DNA of 64,000 nt, from the NCBI GenBank assembly GCA_014058105.1, contig JACGCM010000560.1, positions 2,604,001 to 2,668,000 on the forward strand, read 5' to 3'. Shown piece after piece: positions 10,499-22,639 of the stretch (its first letter is position 1; every line of letters begins with the position of its first letter). Position numbers and translations under genes: made by a program. The notes under the pieces are model-generated. The model saw only the letters and a program-made list of their open reading frames with translations, ran no database searches and had not been told where the DNA came from. Source of the DNA: Kingdonia uniflora (lineage: Eukaryota > Streptophyta > Magnoliopsida > Ranunculales > Circaeasteraceae).

Positions 10499-11556
10499 TA
10501 GATGGAGGTTTCACCACGCTGTCTTGACAGGCGGGCAACGTTGGGTTTGTCTCTGCATACTTGCGGAAGACAAGGTTGGGGGCATTTATGCAGGGATGGG
10601 CGTAACTGCGTTGCAGTTGCGCTAATTTCTTGCATCGCATTGGATTCTATGGTCAGGCCCTCTTCATCTCTACCAACTCTGTGGAGGTGGTGGTTTTAGA
10701 GGAGGAGGTGATGGTAGTGGAGGAGGAAGACAAAAAGTGGAAGTCTACTTCTATATTTCCATTACTTTTTGGCGTTAAGAAGACCTTCTGTTTGAAGGGT
10801 TGGTTTAAGCACTGGGTTTTCTGCTTCCATAGTTTCCATTTGAAGTTCGCCTAGACTTCGACCAAACTCATGGGAGTGAGCATACTCGTTGTTTCTAATT
10901 TCTGCTTTGTATTAGGGTGAAAAATCACTGAAGCAGGACGAACTGAAGGATTTGATGTGTCAGAGTGCCTGAGGGACATGTTAGTTGTAATAATACTTAA
11001 AAACTTGTTATTTGTAAAGTACATGAAGTTGAGTACTAGACAGATTTTGGTAGCTGTAAAAGATCTGAGGTCGAGTACTTGAAAGACTTGTTATCTGTAA
11101 AAACACCTTTAATATGTTTCGAGATAAATAAAATTTGTTATCAAACTTCTTGCTAACATAGATAGAGAAGAACCCTAGAAATCGAGCTAAATGATCTGAA
11201 GAATGTATGAAATGAAATGTATGAATGCAGAAAGTACAAATATTAGTTAATATTTGAACTGTTCTACATTTTAACTGTGAAAAATATGTGTTAAGAGGTG
11301 AATATTATTTTGTTGTGAGTTAGATATTTGGGAGAGAAAAAATTTCTAGGAATTTTTAGAATGAAGATTCGAGGTCACAGAGGTCGATGAAAAAAATAAA
11401 TCTGGAAAGGGTAGGCTAGACCTGAAAAGATTTATAATAATTGTGCTCGGGGGGAAGAGATAAGTTGAAATAATTTTTCTTAAGATTCTGGGGATTTTGT
11501 TATGAGATAAAAGGATATCATTACTTTTTGAGGGGAATCGGTAGTAAAAAAAAATG

Positions 11557-11564
11557 TATAAATA
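11557..11564 (+). promoter_or_regulatory. TATA box before antisense aORF1 (element 2)
   Basis: TATAAATA, 21 bp before the ATG at 11,586 and 39 bp before the ATG at 11,604 that begins MVRTRS. Confidence 0.5.
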
Positions 11565-11585
11565 AGGGTAGAATAACCGCTGAAT

Positions 11586-11997
11586 ATGGGGGATGAGATA
11601 AGAATGGTACGCACTCGATCACAGAGAATCCTTAATGCCGCTGAAGGTCGATTGGTAATTAAGATTGCTGAAGTGCAGGAGAAAATTTTTGGCTCATTGG
11701 GTTATGATGCTGAACTGCCAGTAATGGAGTGTCAGCTCGAAGGACTGGATTCAAAGAGTAAGGAACTTGAGTATGCCTATTTTTTTCTTTGAAGGATTTT
11801 TTTATGAACTGGTGAGGGATCTTACAGATCAAGAAGAGTTGGTGGGATTGATTGTCGAGGTGGAGATCGAATTTGAGGATGCGAGGATCGCCTTAGGTTC
11901 AACGGTTGGGTGTGTGGTGTTTCAGGTCATCAAGGTTGCTTTAGATGTAATTATATGTGAGGTGAATGAATATAAAAATAGGTGTGACAGAGAATAA
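11586..11997 (+). pseudogene. Antisense aORF1 of Tat element 2
   Basis: Two overlapping open stretches (11,586-11,792 and 11,767-11,997) appear to be one frameshifted gene. The product begins MVRTRSQRILNAAEGRLVIK and is acidic further on. It matches the fragment flanking the large CACTA element (28,338-28,456), which reads VRTRSHRQQDVVEGHLAIK. Conservation of this ORF in two separate Tat copies suggests a real gene upstream of aORF2. The second ATG (11,604) is the likelier start because the homology begins there. I know no domain for it. Confidence 0.5.
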
Positions 11998-12434
11998 CTA
12001 TTTTGAGTTTGAATAATTTTGAAAGAAATTGTTGTAGAATAGATCCTCTATTTTGGTGAATGGTACTTGTGATTGTTGTGTAAAAATGAATTTAAAAATA
12101 TTTGAATTTTTTTTATGGGAGCTCTGGAAATGACGTCAGTGCTGTTATAAGAGAAGAAGAAGAAGAAGTACGTACATAAAAAGCATGGATTTTCTTAATT
12201 TATCTCTTGTGGAAAAGTTGTGAAAACTCGATTACGTGTAAGAGTGAGTCATAATGAGCGTGGTGAGGTCAAAAGGTGATTTGGAAAAGAGAGATAAAAA
12301 TAGATTAAAATATAAGGGAAAGGGCAATGATGGTAAAATATTTTTGCCGAAAAGGTGCAAGACGTCTGACATGGATAGTGGAAGGGGCGCCTTGGTTCTA
12401 AAACTAATAACTGCCAGCAGTTAGAGAAAGAAAA

Positions 12435-12442
12435 TATAAATA
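12435..12442 (+). promoter_or_regulatory. TATA box before antisense aORF2 (element 2)
   Basis: TATAAATA about 470 bp before the aORF2 ATG at 12,911. A leader intron probably lies between: an acceptor-like TTTGTGTAG ends at 12,860. The region 12,000-12,430 has no other recognisable feature. Confidence 0.5.
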
Positions 12443-12910
12443 CTGCTTCATCTTTGTCAATCAAACATTTTTCAACTTCTGAAAACTTGAAGAGCAGTGA
12501 GATAAGAAGGAAGAAGAGAGGAAAAAAGAGCATAAACACTTACAAAGATTTAAGCGAAAGGGATCATCAGTCAAAATGTGTGAGTTGCTAAATCAGAGTC
12601 ACGAAGGTGGTTATACAACAGCGTGGTGAAGGCAGGATACGGCGCTGCCTCGGATTCACATCGCTGGATATATGTGATTTGTGTATTTGATTTTGAAGAT
12701 CAATTTTTAAAGATTTTTTATACTAGGAAAAAGTGATAAATTATTATTTATTGTAATCTAAGAAAATATGTTTGTTTATATAAGATATGAAAGATACTTG
12801 AATGTGGTTGACGGATATATATATATATAATAATCATAGATACCTGGACATTTGTGTAGGTCGACCGTGAGGAGTGTTGTCTAGGATAAAAATATTTTCC
12901 TGTAGTTGAT

Positions 12911-15900
12911 ATGAGGAATTCCCCTGTAAGTGAGGCCTCGACCTCTGGTCGGCCGACTGAGTCTAAGATTGGAGCATCTGGAAGTGAGGAAGAAATAAGT
13001 GTTGATTAATTTCTAGGTTTCCCTGGAAGATTGGTGGCCTATTCTCCACGCTCGAATGCATTTAAAGAATTTTATAAAGCCAAGGCTTCTATATGAGGTG
13101 GGGAAATTGTATCGAATATGCCGGTAGGCAATTTGGGGATTGTACTGTAACAACGGGAGAAGAATATTTTTATCTGTTGGCCAATTTGGCGAAGGATTAA
13201 AGGGATAGAGATATAGAGGAATCGATCTCTATGGATTATTACGATGAGAATGTTCAGAATAAACTTTCTGAGGGCTTTTTATGTTACCTGTCTCAGTTGG
13301 AGTATGGGTTGAGTTTTCCCCTTAGCAATCTGGCGAAAGGATTATAAACCTTATCGGTGCATGTTCTGTTCAGATGAATGGGAACATGTGGGAGGTGATA
13401 AGTGTTTATGAAGCCTTGAATATACGGTAGGAAGGAGAGGGCAGAAAGAGGAGGATTTCCTCTGAGGATGTGTTGTTGTTTTACGGTGTAAAAAATTTTT
13501 GTACAAGTGGAGGGGCATAATTCTGTGCAAAAACAACTCGACCTCGCTTTTTCAATCTGAATTCAGCGGGTCGACCTTGGAACGACAACATCATATGGGT
13601 GAAGGGTGACTGCCTTCAAAGAGATGATGAAGAACCCATAGAACTTCTGTTTAGAACTGTAAAACAACGTAAGTATAACAATGTATGAGATTAATAGTTA
13701 AATTTGTATGATATTCGCTGATGCTAATGTCTTGTGTATGAGAGATCCTAGGTCACAGATGACGTGGAAAGAGTCATTGTTGGATAAAGTTGCTCAAGAA
13801 AATACTAAGCTCGAGGCTATATTTGAAGATCTTGGCATCAGCTGGAAGAAGCGTGTTAACAACTGAGTTGAAAAGGTTTTGAAATCCTAATCGACAAGGC
13901 TAATGACAAATTCTAAAAGTAGCAAGATGAAGGGGACTGATGGGGAAAGGCGAGTGAACTCACCTAAGGTCCCTAGAGTGGATTTTATAGGTCTACCTGT
14001 GTCCATTATGTCAAGCAAATTAGCTCAAACATTCCACAAGAGGCAAATGTTGAAGCGACCTACGGCTTCTGGGGCCGCGAAAAGTGGTGAGGAGGTAGAA
14101 AAGGCGAAAAAGAGAATGGTTGAGCCTTCTGAAGATTCTGGAGGGAAGATTATAAAAGATTGACCTGATGCGGAGGACGAATGGAAAGAGGTGGAGGAAA
14201 AGGCAGGCTGGCAGCTCTCCATAGGGAGGAGGGGATGCACAAAATGGTAGATTTATACGCTTGAATAAGTTTGATTTTGCATTATAATTTGAGTTAATCA
14301 ATAAGGTCGATTTTGCTTGATATTTGCAGGCTACTAGGCTAATGAAGGGGATATGCCATGGGGCCGAATAGGAAAGAGCTGAGCTGAAGAGGAAAAATGT
14401 CAAGCTCGAAAGGAGCGTAGATCGATTGAAGTCAAATTTGAGTAAGGAGGGGAAGCAGCTGGAGGCCCTGAAGGCTTCCCAAGTAGTAGAGATCAACAAG
14501 CTGCGGGCTGAGGCGAGGGTGGATTTGGATGAGGTGGTAGCTGAGCGTGACAAGTTCAGGCGGCATTTTGTGTCTAAGGGATACTCGAAAGACGAGATGG
14601 AGGCCATTGGGGCTGACACCTATGTGGAGGAGGAGGAGGTTGAAGATGATGTTGTTGGGGTTGTTGATGGGTTGGATGGTATGTCTCCTCGGACAGTGAG
14701 GGATAGCCAAGAGGATGACGACGAACGTCCAGAGGAAAAAATTTAGAAGGTAGGATAGTGCCATGGCACTGTTACTGTATGGATGTTATGGAATGTTATA
14801 AATTGCTTGGATATATTTTGGATAGAATTTTGTAGGCTAAGTTGTTTTTGTAAACATTGTTGTAGGGACTTGAGGACATACGCCACAGAATAAAAGATTT
14901 AGAGGTTGAGCTTGATCAGGAGAGAGAAAACTCAGTATCCCTACTGTCTTCGTAAGTGGAGCTGCAGGTCAGAATAGAGCACGAAATATTTGATTTGTAT
15001 GCTTCACTAATATAGAAGGACAAATAGATAGAGTGTAGAGACGGACCAAATATTAGTTACCTGTTTAGGTACAAACAGCCATGGAATGGTGCATATGAAA
15101 GATGTTAGTTTTTGGCAAACAAATATATAGAGAATATGTACCTTAGACTTGGAAGTATTTGTACGGAGCACTCATCCAAGATATTACTTTGACATTAAGT
15201 CCAGAAGTTGCTTTATACAATAGATGTCAAAAAATAGATATATTGTTAGAAGTGAGTCATGCGTAGTGATTGAGTATTCTGAATCGAACTTGATATAGTG
15301 CAACTGCTATGTGCATGTTGAATTGGAGTCCGCTCGCTTACGCGAAGATAAAGCTCGTCAATGTAACCAAGAATTTGCAGAGGTGTTTGATAAGATGAGA
15401 GAGGCGAATGAAGATAGAGAAGATCAACAGGTGAAGGTGTACTTCAAGTTTGTTGAGGCAACACAGACTATTATCGACTTGACTCGGCAGATCTAGGAGA
15501 AGGATGCCAAAATTGAGAAAGGGAAAAAAGAACTCGAAGAGTTAATAAAACATGCTGCGAGACTTAAAAGTGAGAATAATGCATTGATGGTAAAGAGCAA
15601 GGAGGACGACATGGCCCGTTACCGTATACATGCTCTAGAAATATCAGAGGAAGATTTAAATCGATCGATGGCTAGTTTAAGAAAGGATTTAGCCAGGAAA
15701 ATAGATGATCAGGAGCGAATTCGATCTGATCTTATGAATTATAAGAGCGAGCATGGGCGATTGAAGAAGAAATTAGTTTATAAAGATAACGAGCTAAAGG
15801 GAGCTTCAGAGGATTTATCTGCGTCTGAAGTTGTAGCCAAACAATTGACTACAACTTTCTCTACAAAAGATATGGTATTCAGGATGGTACAACACAGTTG

Positions 15901-16759
15901 TAATGAGTTAAATGAGAGAGTGGCTCAATTGAAAACCGATCTGGCACAGGCCAATTCTCTTGTCAGAGGCATCGAGGCTGGCGAGTACTCGAAGAAGAAT
16001 AAAAATGATGCTAGAGTTTCTCTTGTGCAAGGTGATGTTATTAGTCTATCAGATCGAATAAGGGAGTTGGAGGGGGACGTTGCTCAAATTCAAGGGAATG
16101 TGCGTAAAGGAGTTGAGCAGTTACGGGAGTGTCAAATAAAGCTGGACTATGCTCTTATCAGGGAGAAAGGGTTAGAGCGTATTATCCGAGGGAAAGAAAT
16201 TGTCATAAAGGACAAAGAAGAATTGTTAAAGAAAATTCACGATGTAGAAGAACTGAATAAAGAGATCGAGATACTCTGTGCTCAGGTAGTTGATTGGGAG
16301 GCGATTAATCCAGCTGAGTCAGCTAAAGCTGTTAAAAAAACTGAGGAGAACATAGCTTTTGCATATTGAATAGAGAGAAAATTTGCGAGGCATGAAGCAC
16401 GGTACAAAAGGTTAAAAAATTGCCTTCAGAGGTCGAGGATGGTGTTTTCTCACTCAGTTGTAACTCAGGCCCGACATTCAGAATTGCTAAAGTCGGTGAT
16501 TGCTTATTTTGTAGAAGAGGTATAAAGAAATGAGTTAGAGAGAGATACTTTGTTCGATTGTATGTCAGAAAATGGATGTTTCTATAAGGTTGATATAGAT
16601 CAAGAAGATTGTACGAGCTCTATGGGAACGGATTTGGGCCCTCGATCTTCTGAATTAATAGAGGAGGGCAGCATTGTTGTGATTGTTCGAGCTCAAGAAT
16701 TCATGCCTAGTCGACCATCTATTGTAGGGGTAAGCGAAGCTGATATCCCAATAACATAA
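12911..16759 (+). pseudogene. Antisense additional ORF (aORF2) of Tat element 2
   Basis: Counterpart of 3,893-7,600. It starts MRNSPVSEASTSG. Its PF04195-like part reads GFLCYLSQLEYGLSFPLSNL. Two thirds of the protein are coiled coil; the longest open piece (15,584-16,369, 261 codons) is nearly all heptad-like. Introns equivalent to those of element 1 can be placed at 13,669-13,744, 14,247-14,329, 14,750-14,865 and 14,968-15,316. The last acceptor reads GCAT instead of GCAG and is probably dead. Stops and one frameshift occur before 13,340. The C-terminus is at 16,756. Antisense position and spliced structure match known Tat additional ORFs; the function is unknown. Confidence 0.75.
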
Positions 16760-16809
16760 CAGACTCCATTGTAGCGGTAATATATAACCTGAAAAGAAAT
16801 AATATGTGA

Positions 16810-17300
16810 CACAGACATGTTGAGAAATGAAAGCTAGCTTTACCTTTGCTTTATCTTATGTCTGGTTGAGCTCTTTGATTGAAAACTAGTATCACCTTTG
16901 CTTTAACCTTGGAGTTGATTAGAGTCAGTTAAACCAGGCGTAACCTAAATTTAACTAGTAGAATGTCGCAGACATATTGAAAGAGATAAAAGCTAGTATT
17001 ACTTTTTCTTTACCTTATGTCTGGTAGACTTCGTTGATTAAAATAAGTTCTACATTGTTCTAACCGTAGGAGATTTAGTAGAATAAGCCAAACTAAGTAT
17101 ATTCTTGATTTAGCTGGTATGATATCGCAGACATATTGAAAGAGATGAAAGGTAGTATTACCTTTACTTTATCTTATGTTTGGTAGAGTCTGTTGATTAA
17201 AAATAAGTTCTACCTTGTTCTAACCGCAGGAGATTTAGTAGAGTCAGCCAAACCAAGTGTATTCTTGATTTAACTGGAATGATGTCGATTGAAAACTAGT
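16810..17300. repeat. Tandem repeat block, unit about 158 bp (element 2)
   Basis: The word CAGACATATTGAAAGAGAT (first copy slightly different) starts units at about 16,812, 16,969 and 17,128, a spacing of 157-159 bp. A fourth partial unit begins near 17,282. Each unit contains the AAAGCTAGTATTACC-TTTGCTTTA core that is the main unit in element 1. Confidence 0.8.
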
Positions 17301-17801
17301 ACTATCTATGCTTTAATCTATGTATTGTCTACAAAGTAAAGAGATGTATGGATAAAACTTGTAAGTTTCATTGAATCTTGAGAAAAGATGTACATTGGAT
17401 GGAAATAAAAAATCTCACTTCTGGAATGAAAAAACGAGAAACTAAAATGGAATAGTGAGGGACCTAGCGATAATATTGTTTCAGTCGTCTAGTGTTCCAA
17501 GGACTTGAGATACAGACGCCCTCTTCTGTCATGAGGTAATATGATCTCAGGCCTGAGAGACACGTGATAAGGAATGGACCCTTCCAATTGTCTGCTAGTT
17601 TCCCAATATGAGGCTCTTTGTGGTGCTGAGGTAATTCTCTGAGGACGAGATCATCGATTTAGAAGGTACGGCTTCTAACTCGTTTGTTGTAGGAACTGGC
17701 CAGCATATGGTGATATCGACTTAGGTTAGCGATAGCACATTCCTGGGTCTCATCGATCCAATTGAGGTTGCAAACCAATTCGAACTCATTTTCCTCGTCA
17801 G

Positions 17802-18548
17802 TTAGCTCATGATCATTGACTGGGTGATGGTATTCAGAGGGACTGACGTCCTCAGTGCCATAGGCAATGAGGAATAGAGTGTAGCCTGTCGACTGACGTG
17901 GAGTGGTACGGTATTCTCATAAGACATGTGGAAGCTCTCGAACCCAATTCCCTTTTTTCTGAGAATGTAGCCATTTTTGAGTCCGTCTACGATGGTTTTA
18001 TTGGTGATTTCAGCTTGGTCATTGCCTTGAGGGTAGTAGAGATTGGATGGTGAGTAAATGATGTTGTGTTGGTTGAGGAAATCTATGATTTTTTCTCTAA
18101 CAAATTGGGGCCCATTATCGATACGAATTAGGTAGGGGCACCCAAACCGAGTGATGATGTGCTCCCGGATAAAATAGATGGCCTTTTCTTCTCTAGTTAG
18201 ATAAAGTGGAAATGCTTCTACCCATTTTGTAAAATAATTGATAGCTACGAGGAGGTGGCGACAGTTACCTGGAGAATTAGGAAATTCGACGACAAGATCG
18301 AGTGCCCATCTTTTGAATGGCCAAAACACCTTGCTTGCATGGAGCTCGAGCGTAGGGAAGCGTCTCATTTTTCCATGTCGCTGGCATGCATCATATTTAC
18401 GTGAGTACTCTTCTTCTTGCTTGTACATGCCGGGCCAGAATACTCTTTGTGAAATGGCTTTGTTTGTGATTGACCTTCGGCATGGGAGCCACAAGTCCCT
18501 TCGTGTTAATTGTAGAGTATCTCGTCTGCTTTTTGTATGGAAAGGCAC
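17802..18548 (-). pseudogene. Integrase (element 2)
   Basis: This 248-codon open frame covers the end of the zinc-binding region (KYDACQRHGK) and the DDE catalytic core. The core is visible as Asp in RWALDLVVEF, Asp in RIDNGPQFV and Glu in GNDQAEITNK. Integrase inserts the cDNA into the genome. The N-terminal His pair of the HHCC finger is not seen in this frame, and the downstream part (17,465-17,800) is only recognisable by alignment with element 1. The product therefore looks truncated at both ends. It follows RNase H, as expected for Ty3/gypsy elements. Confidence 0.85.
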
Positions 18549-18559
18549 ATGAGGTAAGG

Positions 18560-19386
18560 CCCCGTGACTAAATGGCGGTATAAGGTACCATTTTGATTGG
18601 TGTAGCGCTTCGAGTTGTCTATCAGCTGTCAGTACTCCTTTAGATCTGCTGGAAGTGGTCCTTCACATCTCTTGTTAATACCGAGATAAACTAAGAAAGG
18701 CTTTTGTTAATCGTCGTTTCACCTTTTATTTCCCCCAGTGCTGATCGTGCATATAAAAATGCTATCAATGTTAGGGGTTGAAATGACTTTGATCTGAAGA
18801 TATCGAGCTTTTGTGCCTAAGACCTAGGCTAGATATGCTAAGGAATCATCGTATTTATTTTTGTCTCGAGGAATATAATCGAGAGTTACTTGCACAAGCT
18901 TTCTTATCATATATGCATTGAGGGTTGCGTATTTAATCATCTTGCCATTCTTCTTGTATTGCTCAAAGTAATGGTAGACGATGAGTATTGAATCTGTGTG
19001 AACTGAGAGTTCAGGGACGCTGAGCTCAAGGGCGAGATTGAGTCCATAAATGAGAGCTTTGTATTCGGTGACATTATTGGAGGCCTCAAAATTTAGGCGG
19101 ATTGATTTCTCAATTCTGTCGTTGGAAGGGGTAATCAATACGATTCCAATTCCTGACCCTGCGGGTCCTGCTGATCCATCTGTAAGAAGTCTCTACCCCA
19201 TTTTTGTAATCCATTCAGCTCACTCGTCAAATGCTCTGGGGGTGGATCTTCTGTAACTTCCTCTGAAAGGTCAGGACCGTGCTCCTCCCACTCGGGATCT
19301 TCCAATGAAAAATCCGCGAGGAAATTGGCAACAGCCTGCCCTTTTTTGGAATGACGTTGTTCAAACTTGATATCATATTCTCCCAA
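18560..19386 (-). pseudogene. RNase H region and linker (element 2)
   Basis: Two open stretches carry the pol segment after RT. 19,135-19,386 has the connection sequence GEYDIKFEQRHSKKGQAVAN FLADF. 18,824-19,138 has the RVT_3-type RNase H part, with LNFEASNNVTEYKALIYGL, the HTDS active-site Asp and a C-terminal DDSLAYLA. RNase H removes the RNA template during reverse transcription. The linker (18,560-18,820) is degraded. The same linker and RNase H occur inverted in element 1 at 2,840-3,400. Confidence 0.82.
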
Positions 19387-19500
19387 ACTGACTAACCATT
19401 ATTGTACTCTTTTTGATTTTTATTTCTTGGATAGAACTTCCTGAAGTGGGTAGTTCATCATGACTTTGACTGAATAAGCTTGGAAGTAGTGCTTGAGTTT

Positions 19501-20533
19501 TTATGAAGTATAAATAAGAATGAGAAGAAGTTTCTCAATTTTAGAGTACCTTGTTTCTATTAGGGTGAAGGTTTTGCAGATGAAGTAGACTGGCTTCTTA
19601 ATTTTCCTTTCAAGTCTAATGAGAACTGGGCTAACTGAAATATTTGTGACTTCTAGGTAGATAATTTGTTCTTCATTATCTATCGGGGTGCTCATGATGG
19701 GAGACTTCCCCAAATAGGTTTTGAGATCCTAAAAAGCTGCCTTGTACTCTAATGTCCATTGAACCTCTGTATTTAATTAAACTTTTCCTTGCCTAGTACA
19801 ACTCCAGAGTAATAAGAATGGCCAACGACAGCGGTCTGAAGATTTTGAAACGAAACGGCTGATAGCAACAAAATTTTCTAGAAAGTTTCTGAGCGCCTTT
19901 AGTTGTTTTTGGAGATGGTATGCCAAGGAGAGCCTGAATCTGATCTGGATCGGCCTCAATCCCCTTCTTGCTGATGAGGTGGCCTAGAAATTGACCTAAA
20001 TATACTCGGAATTGATACTTATCAGGATTGAGATGCATCATGTAAAATCGAAGGATGTTGAATATTGTGATAAGATCTGAAATGTGATTAATGGACTGTA
20101 TGTTTTTGCACAAGAGATCGTCAATGTAAACTTCCACAATTTTCCTTAGATGTTATTTAAACATAGTAGTCATCAATCACTGATAAGTTACACCTTTGTT
20201 TTTGAGTTCAAAGGGCATGACTTTGTAGCAATAAAGTCTTCTTTCAGTGATGAAAGTGGTCTTTTCTTGATCATCATCCAAGAGTAGAATCTGATTGTAT
20301 CCTGAAGTAGCGTCCATCATAGATAAGAGTTCGTGACCTGCTATAGAATCCAGGATCTGATGAATGTTGGGAAGATGGAAACTATCATTTGGAGTATGTT
20401 TGTTACGATCGGTGAAATCTACACAAACACAGACCTTTTCATTCTTCTTTGGGACAGCGGCGATGTTGGATATCCAATCCGGATACTTGACTTCTCGATT
20501 GAATCCCACTTTGATCAATATCTCGATCTCCAT
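19501..20533 (-). pseudogene. Reverse transcriptase (element 2)
   Basis: Three open stretches build the RT. 20,177-20,533 has the fingers and palm start (PDWISNIAAVPKKNEKVCVC, then LSMMDATSGYNQI with the first catalytic Asp, then YCYKVMPFELKN). 19,793-20,137 has the YIDD box with the two other catalytic Asp residues (VYIDDLL) and GQFLGHLIS. 19,501-19,713 has the thumb and connection (KPVYFICKTFT, ETRYSKIEKL). Frameshifts separate the stretches. Domain order and wording fit Tat-lineage Ty3/gypsy RT. Confidence 0.9.
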
Positions 20534-20879
20534 GTTAACTTCATCTTGAAGTCGAGGTAATAGGCGTCACTATTTCTATTTAACTGCGGGGTCACTGATA
20601 TTGATTGCCAATTTATGACATGCCTTGGCTGGATCGAACCCAGGTATTTTTTCAAAAGACCACGCAAAAAAGTCTTAATTTAGTCGTAAAAACTAAATGA
20701 GAGCATATTTTTTGAGTTAAACCAACTTAGTACCAATAAAAGTACCTCTGTTAGGTCCATCAATGTTGATGTATTTGGTGGGCTCCTCCCCAGAAGGCTG
20801 ATCATCGGGGTGATCAGCTTTCTGTAATTGTAATACAGTATATCTATCTGAGGTATCTAGAATAGCAGAGACGGTATTT

Positions 20880-21240
20880 TCGCAAGCCCGATAAAGCTTT
20901 TAACTACGCCTGATCTCGTAGATGCCATAGTTGTGTTTGAAGCGGAGTGCTTGATGATAGGTGGAAGCGATTCCTTCAATGTTATAAATCCAGCAACGGC
21001 CCATAATCTCGAGATAATGAGACTTGGTGTTGATCACATAAAAGATGACGTCGATTGTGGCTGGCCCCATGGTAATAGGCAAGATGATCTTCCCTACTCA
21101 CTTTTCTTTAGAACCATTGACTCTACTTATATTAGTGTCACTTTGAATGACATGATCGGCCAATCCCATTTGGTCGATAGTGCTCTAAAAGAGGATTTCG
21201 ATACCGCTACCAGTATCGTTCATCATTGAGTGCATGATAA
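20880..21240 (-). pseudogene. Protease region (element 2)
   Basis: The minus-strand open piece at 20,900-21,082 reads PITMGPATIDVIFYVINTKS, then LEIMGRCWI and ASTYHQALRF, as in the protease segment of element 1 (703-1,053). The active-site part around 21,200 is out of frame with it. An aspartic protease domain here fits the gag-PR-RT order. It is clearly broken by stops. Confidence 0.7.
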
Positions 21241-21370
21241 ATTTCTTCATATTGAGCATTATGACTAACGCATCATGATGTGGGAATTTGACATGGCTAG
21301 TATCGCAATCTTCAAATGATATCCCGGTCTGGCGATTGCTCAACTCAGGTAGAACTTTGGCTTCTTTGTC

Positions 21371-22620
21371 TTAAGGTAAGTAATCGCAGCATTCTGACAG
21401 TCTCCTGCGCTTAAATCTGCTAGAGTTGGTAATCTGATTGATCTTGATCATGTTGCTGTGGCACATATGGTAAAGATGCTTCTCCTCAGCTTGATCTTCG
21501 ACCTGGACAACTTCAAGTTGCTTCTTATAGCTCCCATCCTTGTATGATTCTAGGTCGACAATATATTCGAGCATCCGTCCCTCCTTGAAAATGTATTCAA
21601 GCCGCCTCTGTAAAGCATAGCAATTATCAGTAGAATGATGGTTTACCTTATGATGCATGCAGTACGGTCGTCTTTCGATTGGTTACAATGGTTGGGAGAG
21701 ACGGTAGAGCTTATCCTTTGTGAGGATTAGAAAAATTATGGAGATTCGAAAGTTCATCAGTGGGAAGACCAGTTTGACTTGTGAGCCACCTTTTCGAGGG
21801 TTGCCGATGTTTTCCTTGGCATGCTTTTGGTCACCCTGATCCTTCTTTTGTTCAGTGTTTCAATCCGATAAACCTTTCGTGGAAAGGACAGATTTAGTAT
21901 ATTTTTGCCTTTTGGACATCATCCTTTCCAGGTCGACATAACTATTGACCTTGGTGATCATATCCTCCAAGGTCGCAGGTTTGTTGAGGAAGAGGTATTA
22001 TTTGGCTTTGCAGTAGAGCTGGAGCGCATTGGTAAAAGTAGTAACAACTATCTTCTGATCGAGATTGCCCACTTTACGCGCGAGCTCTAGGAACTTCTTA
22101 GCAAATGCCTCAAGCTTCTCTCCGTGCGACTATTTAAAACTGATAAGAAAATGCAGATTATTCTCTTTACCTCTGTTGTGAGCATACGTCTTGATGAATT
22201 ACTTCTACAGTTGGTCGAATGAGTATATTGAGTCTTGAGGCAAAAAGTGGAATCATCAGAGTAGTTCCTCCTACAGACTTGTGACGAACAGACGGTAGAG
22301 GATATGGTTGAGATTGGAATACAACCCTAATGAGTCACGGTATTGTTGAATGTGCTCCTTTGGATCGGTACCCTTGTATTTGCAAATTTTCAGAGTATGG
22401 AAACCTTTCGTAATATCCATATCGAATAGTTCTTTGGCAATTGGACTTCCTTGTAACTTGGTAAGGTCGTCGGTCGTGCCCAGAACTTGTGCTTCGATCA
22501 GCTCCTTAATACGTTGGTCCATATGCTCTTGTGTGACATAGTGACGGGTCGGTTGAGTGGCTTGACGAGGAGGTTACATATTATGAGTACCGGTACCTTT
22601 CCTCAAACGATCTCGTGCTG
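21371..22620 (-). pseudogene. Gag (element 2)
   Basis: 22,271-22,522 carries the capsid start (KYKGTDPKEHIQQYRDSLGLY). 21,371-21,658 carries the gag C-terminus with MHHKVNHHSTDNCYALQRRL, the His/Cys segment typical of Tat-type gag, followed by LEYIFKEGRMLEYI. The middle (21,660-22,270) is out of frame. Gag is the structural protein of the particle. Compared with element 1 it lacks the 81-bp duplication. Confidence 0.8.
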
Positions 22621-22639
22621 GAACTCGAGGTCTAGGCCT

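Noticed and set aside
14020..14764. Minus-strand open frames of up to 199 codons
   Set aside because: They lie opposite the aORF2 coiled-coil coding region, whose biased codons leave the other strand open. No domain is seen.
18238..18552. Plus-strand open frame of 104 codons
   Set aside because: It is the shadow of the integrase frame on the minus strand, which has clear DDE residues.
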